64,000 bases of DNA, taken from the NCBI RefSeq assembly GCF_019654915.1, contig NZ_BPET01000014.1, forward strand, positions 1 through 64,000, written 5' to 3'. Position numbers and translations under genes: made by a program. Shown piece by piece: positions 28,666 to 37,232 of the stretch. This DNA is from Shewanella sp. MBTL60-007 (GTDB lineage: Bacteria; Pseudomonadota; Gammaproteobacteria; Enterobacterales; Shewanellaceae). Each line of letters begins with the position of its first letter. Within the stretch, counting starts at the first letter, position 1. The notes under the pieces were generated by a model. The model was not told where the DNA came from, did no database searches, and saw only the letters and a list, made by a program, of their open reading frames with translations.

Positions 28666-28926
28666 CTGGCTCTTTCGCGCTGTGTTTGCTGAGAGTTTTC
28701 TCAGGTTAACCTCTCGATTAGTCTTTAGCTGGCGAACAGGTTATGATCTTTTTTGTTTGGAGTATTTACTCTAATTTATACTGTTGCCAGAGTCTGTTTC
28801 AGATTGAATTCAGCTTGGTGAGTAATAATTAACCATAAGTTATTTATCTCCTGCCAGTGTGTTCAGCGATAAACTCTCTTTAGATAGTCGACATCAAATC
28901 TTTTATTTTTAAGGTTCAATCTATAC

Positions 28927-29838
28927 ATGCTTAAAATTACATCTATTTTAACAGTACTTTCGCTGCTGTTTTTCTTGTCTCCTGTTCAGGCTGAATCGGA
29001 ATTTGAATCTGAGTCGATCGAGCGAGAGCCACAACAAGCACGTTACGATAGAACCTTCCCAATTTGGGCACAGGAAGCGATCGATTTAGGTCATGAGTTG
29101 CCAAAGCCATATGGCTTTACGTTGAACTACATGAGTATGGATCAGCCTCTCGTGGTCGACTCGGTAGGTTTCTCGGGGCTGGGTGGTTTAGACGACATTT
29201 TAAGCATTAAAGGCAGCAAGGCTAAACAGACCTCTGAAACCCTGACTCTAAGAGGCGATATGTGGGTGCTCCCCTTCTTAAACCTCTACGGTGTCATCGG
29301 TCATACCAAAGGCAGCAGTATTGCAAACGTAAAATTAGAAGCTGACTTAACCGAGGTATTGCCGCCACTTTATTGCAAGTTTAACCCTTGTACCGCTACC
29401 AGTCCGGCATTCGACTTTGTATTGGATTTTAAGGGCACCACTTATGGTGTGGGTGGCACGATCGTTGGTGGTATCGACAATTGGTTTGCCTTACTGGATG
29501 TGAACTACACCAATACGCGTCTGAATATTCTTGATGGAGAGATCAGCTCTATTGTAGTGTCGCCGCGTGTGGGTTATCGCACCAAGTATAACAATCATGA
29601 CGTGCAACTCTGGGTTGGCGCCATGTATCAAAACGTGGAACAGACTTTTAGCGGCTATCTACGGGATATCGGTATTCCTGTTGGTAATGCCAAGTTTGAG
29701 GTCAATCAGCACCTTGAAGATAAGTGGAACGGCCTAATTGGTAGTCAGGTTGGGATCACCAAGAACATTGATCTGTTAATGGAGTTTGGTGTCGGTACCC
29801 GTAACAGCTTCATGATGGGGCTAGGTTACCGATTTTAA
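28927..29838 (+). CDS. Outer-membrane/periplasmic barrel protein, first gene of envelope operon
   Basis: A 303-residue exported protein with a signal peptide ending near SPVQA, then beta-rich sequence (LYGVIGHTKGSS, FKGTTYGVGGTIVGG, DVQLWVGAMYQNVEQTF) ending in RNSFMMGLGYRF, a C-terminal barrel signal. I do not recognise a named family. It starts a four-gene run with gaps of 32 bp and then overlaps, all encoding envelope proteins, so it probably acts with them at the outer membrane. Confidence 0.65.
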   Translation: MLKITSILTVLSLLFFLSPVQAESEFESESIEREPQQARYDRTFPIWAQEAIDLGHELPKPYGFTLNYMSMDQPLVVDSVGFSGLGGLDDILSIKGSKAKQTSETLTLRGDMWVLPFLNLYGVIGHTKGSSIANVKLEADLTEVLPPLYCKFNPCTATSPAFDFVLDFKGTTYGVGGTIVGGIDNWFALLDVNYTNTRLNILDGEISSIVVSPRVGYRTKYNNHDVQLWVGAMYQNVEQTFSGYLRDIGIPVGNAKFEVNQHLEDKWNGLIGSQVGITKNIDLLMEFGVGTRNSFMMGLGYRF

Positions 29839-29870
29839 CTGACAACTTATACAGAATCTTAGGGGAGAAT

Positions 29871-30779
29871 ATGCGCCATATTTACCTATTACTTTTGACG
29901 TTATTTCTGAGCGGCTGCTCCGCCGTCGATATTATCGACACTCGAGAGAAACAGCAGCTGCAAACAGCAGGGTTCGAGCAGCATAAGCTGGCTCTCCAAG
30001 AGGGCGGTGAACTTAATTATTGGCAGGCGGGACAAGGCAAGGCTGTGCTGCTGATCCATGGCTTTGGTGGTACTGCAGTAACCAGTTGGCAGCAGGTGAT
30101 GCTGGAGCTGAGTAAAGACTACCGAGTTATTGCTCCGGATCTCGCCTGGTTTGGAGAGTCAGTGAGTCAGGCTACCCCAAGTTTAGCGACTCAGTCGCAG
30201 GCGGTGAGACAGCTGATCCAAGCGTTGCAGCTTGATAAGGTCAATGTGGTTGGGATCTCCTATGGTGGTTTCGTTACTTTTGATCTGATGCTTAACGAGC
30301 CTAAGGTCGAGAAAGCGGTATTGCTGGCAAGCCCTGGAGTGCTGTTTTCTGACGGTGATCTGCAACAGATGAATCAACGTTTTGAGGTCGATGATCCAAG
30401 CGCTATTTTCGTGCCAGAAACACCAAAGCAGATGCGACGTTTACTGGATGCTACCTTCGTCGATTTTCCTTGGTACCCGGGTTTTATCGACTCGAGTATT
30501 TATGACAAATACTTTGCGGGTTATCTCGATGAGAAACGACTGCTTATCGAAGGACTTCCCGCAGACAGAGATAGAATCGCCGCCAATATAGTGGTCGACT
30601 CCCTGCCGCCTAGCGTGTTGATCTGGGGTGAGAATGATAAGGTTTTTCCACTCGCATCGGGCGTTCAGCTTGCCGACTACCTGACGGCACCTATCGTGGT
30701 CATTCCACAGGGGGCCCACGGGATCAGTAACGACTATCCGGAGATTGTCAGTCAAACCATTAAGGCATTTGTACAATGA
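29871..30779 (+). CDS. Alpha/beta hydrolase lipoprotein
   Basis: A 302-residue predicted lipoprotein (lipobox LSGC at the end of MRHIYLLLLTLFLSGC). The hydrolase domain has the oxyanion strand LLIHGFGGT, nucleophile elbow VVGISYGGF (serine), acid in IWGENDKVFP and histidine in PQGAHGIS, all three triad members present. Substrate could be a lipid or ester in the envelope. GGGGAG precedes the ATG. Its stop overlaps the start of the next gene (ATGATGA), which shows translational coupling. Confidence 0.82.
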   Translation: MRHIYLLLLTLFLSGCSAVDIIDTREKQQLQTAGFEQHKLALQEGGELNYWQAGQGKAVLLIHGFGGTAVTSWQQVMLELSKDYRVIAPDLAWFGESVSQATPSLATQSQAVRQLIQALQLDKVNVVGISYGGFVTFDLMLNEPKVEKAVLLASPGVLFSDGDLQQMNQRFEVDDPSAIFVPETPKQMRRLLDATFVDFPWYPGFIDSSIYDKYFAGYLDEKRLLIEGLPADRDRIAANIVVDSLPPSVLIWGENDKVFPLASGVQLADYLTAPIVVIPQGAHGISNDYPEIVSQTIKAFVQ

Positions 30780-32074
30780 TGAGCCGAATATTTAGCCATG
30801 GCGTTGTGAGTGCTATGGCCATTTTTGTACTGAGCGGTTGTGGTAGCAGCGATTGGCAAGTGCGAGCCTTACCTAGTGAAGTTGCCATTGGCGCAGCTCT
30901 TGATAGCGAACCTGATATAAACCTTTTGCACGCAATAGAGCTGCAAGAGCTGCCATTAGTGCAGATCCCTAAGGCTGTTCGTCCTTGCTGCGCCTTCGGG
31001 AACGCTCAAAAGGTGACGATAGGGCCTGTTCCTGTGCCTTTTTTTCGCTATGCCAACACCTTAGCCGTCGATAGCGTTGGGCCTCATGCCTATGAGGCGG
31101 GTACCTTTAGCTATCAAAAAGATGCACCTAATGGCAGTCGCGGTACCGAAAATAACGGCCAGATGTATACCCTGCAAGGGGGCTTTATCGATCTGGCTCA
31201 TGTGCGCGACACTGCCGACAATGCCATCGCACTGTTTTACCGTATCTACCCAAAGCTTGGTGAGCTGCAAACCATTAAGCTTCCAGATGAGATAGGTCCG
31301 AGAACCATAGAGCTGAGTGAATTTGACATCAGCCATTTAACCGCAAGACAGCGCTGGGAGGTCGCCGCTGCGATTTCGGTAAGGCAGGCCTACTTTATGG
31401 CTGAAGCCCATGAAATTGCCCAGTGGCATGGCTATCGCAGCTGGGCGCCTTGGTCCGAAACTGTTTCAGCCTATTCGCCAGAAGATCTCTACTCCAATAT
31501 GCTGGGGGCTAAAATCGCCTTGGCGCTAATTAACAATAATTTGGCGATGAATAAAGAGCTGTATAACCAGCATATGACTCAATGGTTATCGGCCACTCTT
31601 AACTGGTTACAGCCAGTTTCAATTAAGCAGACTAACGCACTCTTTGATGTGATTGATGGTCACTGGTGGGACTCGCAGCAGCCATTGCCGAGCAAGTTTA
31701 TGTTACTCAAACGCCATTATGAATTAGGCGATCGGCAGTCGCCTTATTTAGTGCCTAAAGCTATGGCTAAGTCCCATAGTAAGTGGAGTGAGGTGGAGGG
31801 GATATTTGAGTTGCCACCGCAAGCGCATCATCTGTCTTTGAGTAACTCTACCCATGGGATCGACATCGATACTATTGCCAAGCAGAAGCTCATTGTTAGC
31901 GAAAAATTCAAAGATAGCTTTAAGCATATTCCCGCAGAGCTGTGGCAGGACGGCTTTACTCAGGCTGACTTTTATAAAATTAGCCAATACAACCAAGCGC
32001 AAGATGAGATAGAGCTGCGACAGCACCAGCAGCAAGACGATGTAGACGACCCCGTGACACCACAGGAGAAGTAA
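30776..32074 (+). CDS. DUF4056-like lipoprotein
   Basis: A 432-residue predicted lipoprotein (lipobox LSGC in FVLSGCGSSD). The mature part begins with RPCCAFGNAQKVTIGPVPVPFF and includes LYYRI-like and WHGYRSWAPWSETVSAYSPEDLYSNMLGAKIA segments that I associate with DUF4056, a family of unknown function; I am moderately sure. The tail is acidic and Gln-rich. It overlaps the hydrolase gene before it and the Omp85-like gene after it by one to four bases. Confidence 0.62.
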   Translation: MMSRIFSHGVVSAMAIFVLSGCGSSDWQVRALPSEVAIGAALDSEPDINLLHAIELQELPLVQIPKAVRPCCAFGNAQKVTIGPVPVPFFRYANTLAVDSVGPHAYEAGTFSYQKDAPNGSRGTENNGQMYTLQGGFIDLAHVRDTADNAIALFYRIYPKLGELQTIKLPDEIGPRTIELSEFDISHLTARQRWEVAAAISVRQAYFMAEAHEIAQWHGYRSWAPWSETVSAYSPEDLYSNMLGAKIALALINNNLAMNKELYNQHMTQWLSATLNWLQPVSIKQTNALFDVIDGHWWDSQQPLPSKFMLLKRHYELGDRQSPYLVPKAMAKSHSKWSEVEGIFELPPQAHHLSLSNSTHGIDIDTIAKQKLIVSEKFKDSFKHIPAELWQDGFTQADFYKISQYNQAQDEIELRQHQQQDDVDDPVTPQEK

Positions 32075-33312
32075 TGACAGCTAGATCGAGCAAAACGGTT
32101 CTGATCTCTTGGTTTACTCGATGTACGCTTGTACTGACTTGTATCTCTACGCCTGCATTGGCGAAAGAGACTGCAGAGCAAGATATTGATCTCGATAAGG
32201 CTGCAGCAGTCGCTCAGCTGGCAGATGAAGAGCAAGATGAAAAGGAATCTCAAGGCTGGCTTGAGGATTTCTTGCAAACCTTAGGAGCCGATGGTGAATT
32301 TGATCCCGATAAGCTGATCGATTTTAGCTATTTGCCAGGGCCCTTCTACAACCCGGAGATGGATCTTGGCGTTGGGATCTCGGCAGTGGGCTTATACCAA
32401 TATGACCCCGATGATGAAGTGAGCCAGTTATCCTCGTTAGTGATCAATGGCCTCGCCTCGACTAATGGCGCATTGGGCGTTGCAGTAGCAAACAAGACCT
32501 TCATTAATCAAGACCAACAGCGTTTTTACCTGAACGCCGAAGTCTATGATGCTCCCGATGTCTTCTATGGGGTGGGTTACGATACTAATCATCAAGAGGG
32601 GAATCGGGTCGAGTTTAACCAGCGTATCATCTCGGTTAACCCTATGCTGCTACAACGGATGAGCCCGACTAGCTTCGTGGGGATCGGTTTCGATTTTAGC
32701 TACGCCGATGCCAGCAAAATTAACTTGTTAGACTCGGATGTCGATACCGGCATACTCGATGAAAGCTCTCGCAGCGTCGGTGTGAATCTGCTGCTTAATC
32801 ACGACAGTCGAGATAATGTATTGAATCCGCAGTCAGGGCGGATCTTAGAAATAGATGCGACCTTCTATCGCCAATACTTGGGCAGTAAAACAGACTTCGA
32901 TGTCTATAACGCGCTATACAGCGAGTATATGCAGACTGGGCGTGGCGAAGATATCTTAGCTTGGCAGGTGCGAGGGAGGTTCACCAATGGTGAGGTGCCA
33001 TGGGATCAGCTTTCTAAAGCCGGTGGCGGCGATCTACTGCGAGGTTATACATCTGGGCGTTATCGCGATAAGCAGATGTTGATGAGTCAGATTGAATATC
33101 GCTTAAATCTGCCAGGGCGTCATGGCATGGTGTTCTGGGGCGGCGCGGGTGTGATTGCCGATGATATTAGTGAGTTCGATGGCAATAAAATTCTGCCTAA
33201 TGGCGGCATAGGCTATCGATTCGAGGTTAAACCCCGAGTGAATCTAAGGCTCGATATGGCGTGGGGCGATGGTGACAGCGGCTTCTACTTTAACGTCAAC
33301 GAAGCGTTTTAA
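32074..33312 (+). CDS. BamA/TamA-type (Omp85) surface-antigen barrel protein
   Basis: A 412-residue outer-membrane protein with a signal peptide ending near STPALA and an acidic spacer, then the bacterial surface antigen (D15, PF01103) barrel. Typical features are LLNHDSRDNVLNPQSGRILEIDATFYRQ, GGGDLLRGYTSGRYRDKQML and the last strand with RLDMAWGDGDSGFYFNVNEAF. There is no room for POTRA repeats, so it is not BamA itself; it resembles the barrel-only members found with patatins and hydrolases. TAATG overlap couples it to the DUF4056-like gene. A terminator follows. Confidence 0.82.
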   Translation: MTARSSKTVLISWFTRCTLVLTCISTPALAKETAEQDIDLDKAAAVAQLADEEQDEKESQGWLEDFLQTLGADGEFDPDKLIDFSYLPGPFYNPEMDLGVGISAVGLYQYDPDDEVSQLSSLVINGLASTNGALGVAVANKTFINQDQQRFYLNAEVYDAPDVFYGVGYDTNHQEGNRVEFNQRIISVNPMLLQRMSPTSFVGIGFDFSYADASKINLLDSDVDTGILDESSRSVGVNLLLNHDSRDNVLNPQSGRILEIDATFYRQYLGSKTDFDVYNALYSEYMQTGRGEDILAWQVRGRFTNGEVPWDQLSKAGGGDLLRGYTSGRYRDKQMLMSQIEYRLNLPGRHGMVFWGGAGVIADDISEFDGNKILPNGGIGYRFEVKPRVNLRLDMAWGDGDSGFYFNVNEAF

Positions 33313-33332
33313 AATAAAAGTGAATGAAAAAC

Positions 33333-33359
33333 AAAAAGGGCTCATATGAGCCCTTTTTT
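33333..33359. terminator. Palindromic terminator between convergent genes
   Basis: AAAAAGGGCTCAT and ATGAGCCCTTTTT form a perfect 26-bp palindrome with T/A tails, placed between the Omp85-like gene and the cupin gene that run toward each other. Confidence 0.92.
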
Positions 33360-33393
33360 AGTTAACGAATTTGCTTATTATTAAGCTTAGGAC

Positions 33394-34137
33394 TTATTTC
33401 TTGAAGATAGCTTCGTTAGTGCCGTATGGGCCTAAGTTTAGGTCACGCTTACGGATCTCATCAACACGGTCGAATGCTTCTTCTGCTACGCGTAGGTTCT
33501 TAACGTCTTTGCGCCAGTAGTACTTGAAGCCGTTGAAATGCGCGTTGTTCGGGTACCAGTACATCACACCTAGGCCTTTGTCAGACATGATAGGTGTGTT
33601 GTGGATAGTCGCGCCAGGAATGTAGAAGTACTGGCCTGTGCCTAGCTTCTTGAACTGGTTATCGGCAAGAGTTTGGCCTTCACCGTTTACTACGTAGTAA
33701 CACTCTGGCTGACCATGGAAGTGTGGTGCGTGGTCAGATTTACCACCGTCGGTGATCCCGATAACCACTGGGCTATCTGAAAGCTCTTTCCAAATGTAAC
33801 CAACAGGAGACTTGTTACGGTCACAGTCTTTAACTTCTAGTACGTTACCGTCATCATCAAGGGTCTTACAGAAGCGTTGATCTTTAGCGATGCTGTCGTT
33901 TGCTTGGATGGTTGTGAAGTCAATCTCACCCGCTTCCCATGCTGCGATATAGGCTTCAACTTCTGGGTTGCTACACTGCTCTGGCATAGTGTCTTGTGGT
34001 GAATATGGCGTGCTGTCGTATGGGACTGGCGTCATCTGCTGGTATGGCAGTTGAGCGTGGTCACACTGTGGGCCCTGAGCAAATGCTGCTGTTGAAGTTA
34101 GTGCGGCAATACCGAACATCATTTTTAGTTTCATCAT
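33394..34137 (-). CDS. Periplasmic cupin protein
   Basis: A 247-residue exported protein (signal peptide ending near TAAFAQ) with one cupin barrel. The metal site is plain: H139 and H141 in PHFHGQPECYY, E145, and H179 in IPGATIHNTP; Y147 follows the glutamate by two residues. H-x-H-x3-E-x-Y plus a later H is the arrangement I recall for the metal site and catalytic tyrosine of DddY-type DMSP lyases, but those are much longer, so this is a clue and not an assignment. Four cysteines (25, 55, 90, 105) suggest two disulfides. The gene has its own copy of the TetR-type palindrome 134 bp upstream. Confidence 0.7.
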   Translation of the reverse strand: MMKLKMMFGIAALTSTAAFAQGPQCDHAQLPYQQMTPVPYDSTPYSPQDTMPEQCSNPEVEAYIAAWEAGEIDFTTIQANDSIAKDQRFCKTLDDDGNVLEVKDCDRNKSPVGYIWKELSDSPVVIGITDGGKSDHAPHFHGQPECYYVVNGEGQTLADNQFKKLGTGQYFYIPGATIHNTPIMSDKGLGVMYWYPNNAHFNGFKYYWRKDVKNLRVAEEAFDRVDEIRKRDLNLGPYGTNEAIFKK

Positions 34138-34270
34138 TCTCTTCCTGTTTTTTTAGCTTATGCAGCTAAAGCTGCGATATTGTGCTCGTTTTAACGGGCT
34201 TGAGCTAACAATAAAGTGATAGGGGCTGCGTAAAGTTGAAATGGATCACGCAGCATTTTAAGCAGCAAAC

Positions 34271-34296
34271 TTATTCGTGAACTCGGTCGCGAATAA
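34271..34296. promoter_or_regulatory. Operator copy 2, upstream of the cupin gene
   Basis: TTATTCG (34271-34277), 12 bases, CGAATAA (34290-34296). The half-sites and the spacing are identical to the palindrome at 38840-38865 next to the tetR gene. It lies 134 bp before the cupin start. Confidence 0.72.
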
Positions 34297-34316
34297 TCTT
34301 TCTTTTGCTGTTTTAT

Positions 34317-35390
34317 CTAGATGTGAAATTGCAGGCTCAACTGAGCGTAATTTGAGGCGCCTTGCGGTGCCGTGCCATCTTCATAAGGGCTAACTCCATC
34401 ATCAATCTGGTAACGACCGAGTTCAAAACCTAACGCCAATGCTGGGGTGAGATTGGTGAATAGATTCACTCCTGCATGAAAGCGATTGCTCTGTTCCTCT
34501 TCGGTGATGGTGTGGCCGTAGAACAGACTCGATCGAGTGCGTTCGCTCCAGAAGTGGCGATAGGCAAACATCGCCGAAGTGGTGGTTTCTATCTCGCCAT
34601 CGATCATATCCCTAGCCGCATCTGTGCCAACATAACGGCCTAAATTGCCATAGTGAACTTGCAGGCGAATATCGTCCTTGCCAAAGGTTTTAAGTTTAGC
34701 GGCGAATGAGACGCCGGCGCCAAATTGGGCCGTGTCTTGTGGGTCTAAATAGCGCAGCAGGCTGGCTACTGAAACATTACCCCAATCGCCTTGTTGATTG
34801 AAACGGATCACGGCATCAGGCACGTAGTCATTACTGGTATCGACCCACTTTTTATCGGTGTCAGTACTGCCTGCTTGGGTGCCATAGGTATAAGGGTTTT
34901 CAAGCGCAAACTGCCAATTCTCGGTGCTGTAACGAACTAAAGTCTGACGCACCATCGCCTGGCCAACTAACGGCCCACCTAAGTCAGCGGTTTCCGCAAA
35001 GGCGCTGGTATTGACCATGGTTGACCAGGTTTGGCCTGCAGTGAAATCGTTATAATTGATATAGGCATGCCTTAAGCGTGGGCTATAGGAGTTAGAAAAA
35101 GCCGCATTTCCTTGAGCCGAGCCAGAGAAATCGATCTCTGCGAAGCCAGTTACATCGCCGTGAGTGATCCCGACATTTAAGCGGCTTTCGGCGGCGCTAA
35201 ATTGGGTTCTTTTTGCTGAGTCTGTGACGCGACCACCGCCAGTCCAGCTATCTTGAAAGGCGATGTTGCCATCTACATAGCGGGCATTGGCTTTTAGAAA
35301 CCCACCGAAATGGTATTCACTGGCCATGGATGACTGCGAAACAGCGCCAAATAAACAGATACAAATAGAGACTCTAGTCATCGATTTCAT
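34317..35390 (-). CDS. DcaP-like porin
   Basis: A 357-residue outer-membrane porin with a signal peptide ending near SSMAS. The segments FGGFLKANARYVDG, ESRLNVGITHGDVTGFAEIDF, SPRLRHAYINYNDFTAGQTWSTM and AETADLGGPLVG match the DcaP-like porin family, whose members take up dicarboxylic and related acids. It ends in QLSLQFHI. It lies in the same direction as the flavoprotein, cytochrome and cupin genes, so it may admit the substrate. Between it and the upstream porin there is a strong hairpin, so it may have its own promoter. Confidence 0.78.
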   Translation of the reverse strand: MKSMTRVSICICLFGAVSQSSMASEYHFGGFLKANARYVDGNIAFQDSWTGGGRVTDSAKRTQFSAAESRLNVGITHGDVTGFAEIDFSGSAQGNAAFSNSYSPRLRHAYINYNDFTAGQTWSTMVNTSAFAETADLGGPLVGQAMVRQTLVRYSTENWQFALENPYTYGTQAGSTDTDKKWVDTSNDYVPDAVIRFNQQGDWGNVSVASLLRYLDPQDTAQFGAGVSFAAKLKTFGKDDIRLQVHYGNLGRYVGTDAARDMIDGEIETTTSAMFAYRHFWSERTRSSLFYGHTITEEEQSNRFHAGVNLFTNLTPALALGFELGRYQIDDGVSPYEDGTAPQGASNYAQLSLQFHI

Positions 35391-35527
35391 AGTTATTTCT
35401 TGTAGGGAAGAGTAAAAAAGCCCTCATACTATTTTGTATAGAAAGGGCGTGATCCATCGAGGCGGCAGTAAGCAGGGATACTGGGCCTAGTCCAATTGTT
35501 AGGAGAATCTAAAAATTAACAGAGGGT

Positions 35528-35562
35528 GACAGAAGCGAAGTGAGAGCAGCTTCGCTTCTGTC
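35528..35562 (-). terminator. Hairpin after the second porin
   Basis: GACAGAAGCGAAG and CTTCGCTTCTGTC form a perfect 13-bp stem with a nine-base loop, 104 bp past the stop of the 381-residue porin on the minus strand. Confidence 0.7.
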
Positions 35563-35665
35563 GGTAACGCGAGTTAACCTGTTAGGCCTGCTAATGATCC
35601 TATGCGTGATCCTGTGCTAGAGTCATTGGCAAGCGTTAACCTAATAGCTGAAAGTTAAGCAACTA

Positions 35666-36811
35666 TTAGAAGTAGTAACCGAAGTTAATGTTAACGCGCT
35701 TATCCCAGCTGTCGCCCATTTCTGGTAGACCCACGTGGTCGTTGTTAGCGGTAGAGAATGTCATGTTCTTACCCATAACGAAATCGACCATGGTGTAAGT
35801 TGGGCCTGCAGAAATCGCACAGCCCGTCACGTTTTGCATGCTGTTGTCATAGCTAGCATCGTCAACATCAGGTGTCATCAGACCAAAATCGTTATAACAC
35901 TTAACGCTGCCCCAATCGGTCGCGAATGTCTTAGCAATGTTAGCGCTATAAGACTGACCCTTAGAGGCGATCTCGTATTGCCAGCTGACAACCGATACAG
36001 CGATCTTGTTGGCATCTACGGCGTCTGCGGCATCGTATTCGTACTGCATCGCTTGCAACTGTAGGTTCCAGCCTTTATAGCTGCTATCTAAGTGCAGCGC
36101 GACGGCGTAACGGTCACCGTTGTTACCTGTATTGCTGTTATAGATCTGACCATACTGCACCGAACCGCCAAGAGTCGTTTGACCGCCTTCGTGTTCCGCG
36201 GTGTAAGTCTGGCGCAGGTTGAACTGGTTGGTCTCTTCGTTGAAGTACTCGATACCGCTTGCGGCTATGGTTCCGCTGTATAGGTCGGTAGAGTAACGCT
36301 TGTTCTCAGATGGACCGTATTCAGCACTTTTGTAGAAGGCTAAGTCAGTATGCCAGCCGTTCTTTTCGTAAACGGCCTTGATACCTGTGTCATGATCATC
36401 TTCAAAACCTAAGTAATAGGGAATGCCAAACCAATAGCTGTTTGAGATGAAGTCTCGGTTACCAAATGGCACCTTGTTAATACCAAACTGTAGTTGCCAA
36501 TCAGGGTTTACGTCGTAGTATGCGTAACCGTATTTGATGTAGTCAGTGCCTGAGGTAAAGCGGTACTCGGCCGATAGTCCCCAGTCACCGTGTTTGCCAT
36601 CAAACTTGATTGCCGCCATATCAAAATAAAAGTCACCGCCTTTATCTTTATTGGCTTGGTCATAGTCTCGGTAAGCGTAGTTAACACGTACCGCGCCGCC
36701 TAGCTTGATGCCGTCTTCAGTTTGCTCTGCAGCAAAAGCCGCTGAGCCTGAAAGTGCGATTGCTGTAGCCACCATCGACAACATAAACTTAGTGGTATTT
36801 TTCATCATCAT
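35666..36811 (-). CDS. Outer-membrane porin (OprO/OprP-like)
   Basis: A 381-residue protein with a signal peptide ending near GSAAFAAEQ and a barrel rich in aromatic and acidic strands (FYFDMAAIKFDGKHGDWGLSAEYRF, WQLQFGINKVPFGNRD, YYLGFEDDHDTGIKAVYEKNGW). It resembles phosphate-selective-porin-type proteins (OprO/P group). The substrate is not clear from sequence. The C-terminal residues VNINFGYYF are the usual assembly signal. It lies 41 bp after the tetraheme cytochrome gene, in the flavoprotein operon. Confidence 0.75.
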   Translation of the reverse strand: MMMKNTTKFMLSMVATAIALSGSAAFAAEQTEDGIKLGGAVRVNYAYRDYDQANKDKGGDFYFDMAAIKFDGKHGDWGLSAEYRFTSGTDYIKYGYAYYDVNPDWQLQFGINKVPFGNRDFISNSYWFGIPYYLGFEDDHDTGIKAVYEKNGWHTDLAFYKSAEYGPSENKRYSTDLYSGTIAASGIEYFNEETNQFNLRQTYTAEHEGGQTTLGGSVQYGQIYNSNTGNNGDRYAVALHLDSSYKGWNLQLQAMQYEYDAADAVDANKIAVSVVSWQYEIASKGQSYSANIAKTFATDWGSVKCYNDFGLMTPDVDDASYDNSMQNVTGCAISAGPTYTMVDFVMGKNMTFSTANNDHVGLPEMGDSWDKRVNINFGYYF

Positions 36812-36852
36812 TCCCTATTTCTATTTTTAGATTTGTAAATTAATCAGTCACA

Positions 36853-37221
36853 TTACATCTCTTCAAACCAAGTACGGTGGCACTCTGTACAGACGGGTGC
36901 TTTCTTCTCGTGCTCGGCATGACACGCTAGACAACTTGCGCCTTGGTTGTAATGCAGCGACTTGTGAGGATGTGCCTCAGGGATCGCCAATTTGCTTTCA
37001 TCGACAGGGATACTGTTGATGTCGCCATGACACTCAACGCATGCCGCATCGGTCGCATTCTTCTTACCGGAGCCTTGGTGGCAGGTTTGGCAACCATCTT
37101 GGTAGATAAACTCGTGGTTGATGCGGCCTTCAGTCTTGCCTTTCATCTTGACTAGCTCGCCGGCCATCACATTGCTAGATAGCGCTAGGCCAAGTAGTGC
37201 GCTTAGTAATAACTTGTTCAT
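36853..37221 (-). CDS. Periplasmic tetraheme cytochrome c
   Basis: A 122-residue protein with a signal peptide ending in NVMA and four CxxCH heme sites: C44-H48, C61-H65, C97-H101 and C111-H115. Size and spacing fit the small tetraheme cytochromes c3 of Shewanella and the electron-donor subunits of two-part flavoprotein reductases such as methacrylate reductase. It lies 11 bp after the flavoprotein gene, so it is the likely electron donor to that enzyme, fed in turn from CymA-like quinol dehydrogenases. Confidence 0.9.
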   Translation of the reverse strand: MNKLLLSALLGLALSSNVMAGELVKMKGKTEGRINHEFIYQDGCQTCHQGSGKKNATDAACVECHGDINSIPVDESKLAIPEAHPHKSLHYNQGASCLACHAEHEKKAPVCTECHRTWFEEM

Positions 37222-37232
37222 TTGACGGCTCC

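Noticed and set aside
32074..33312. BamA itself
   Set aside because: Too short for POTRA domains, and bamA normally lies beside rseP, skp and lpxD, which are not here.
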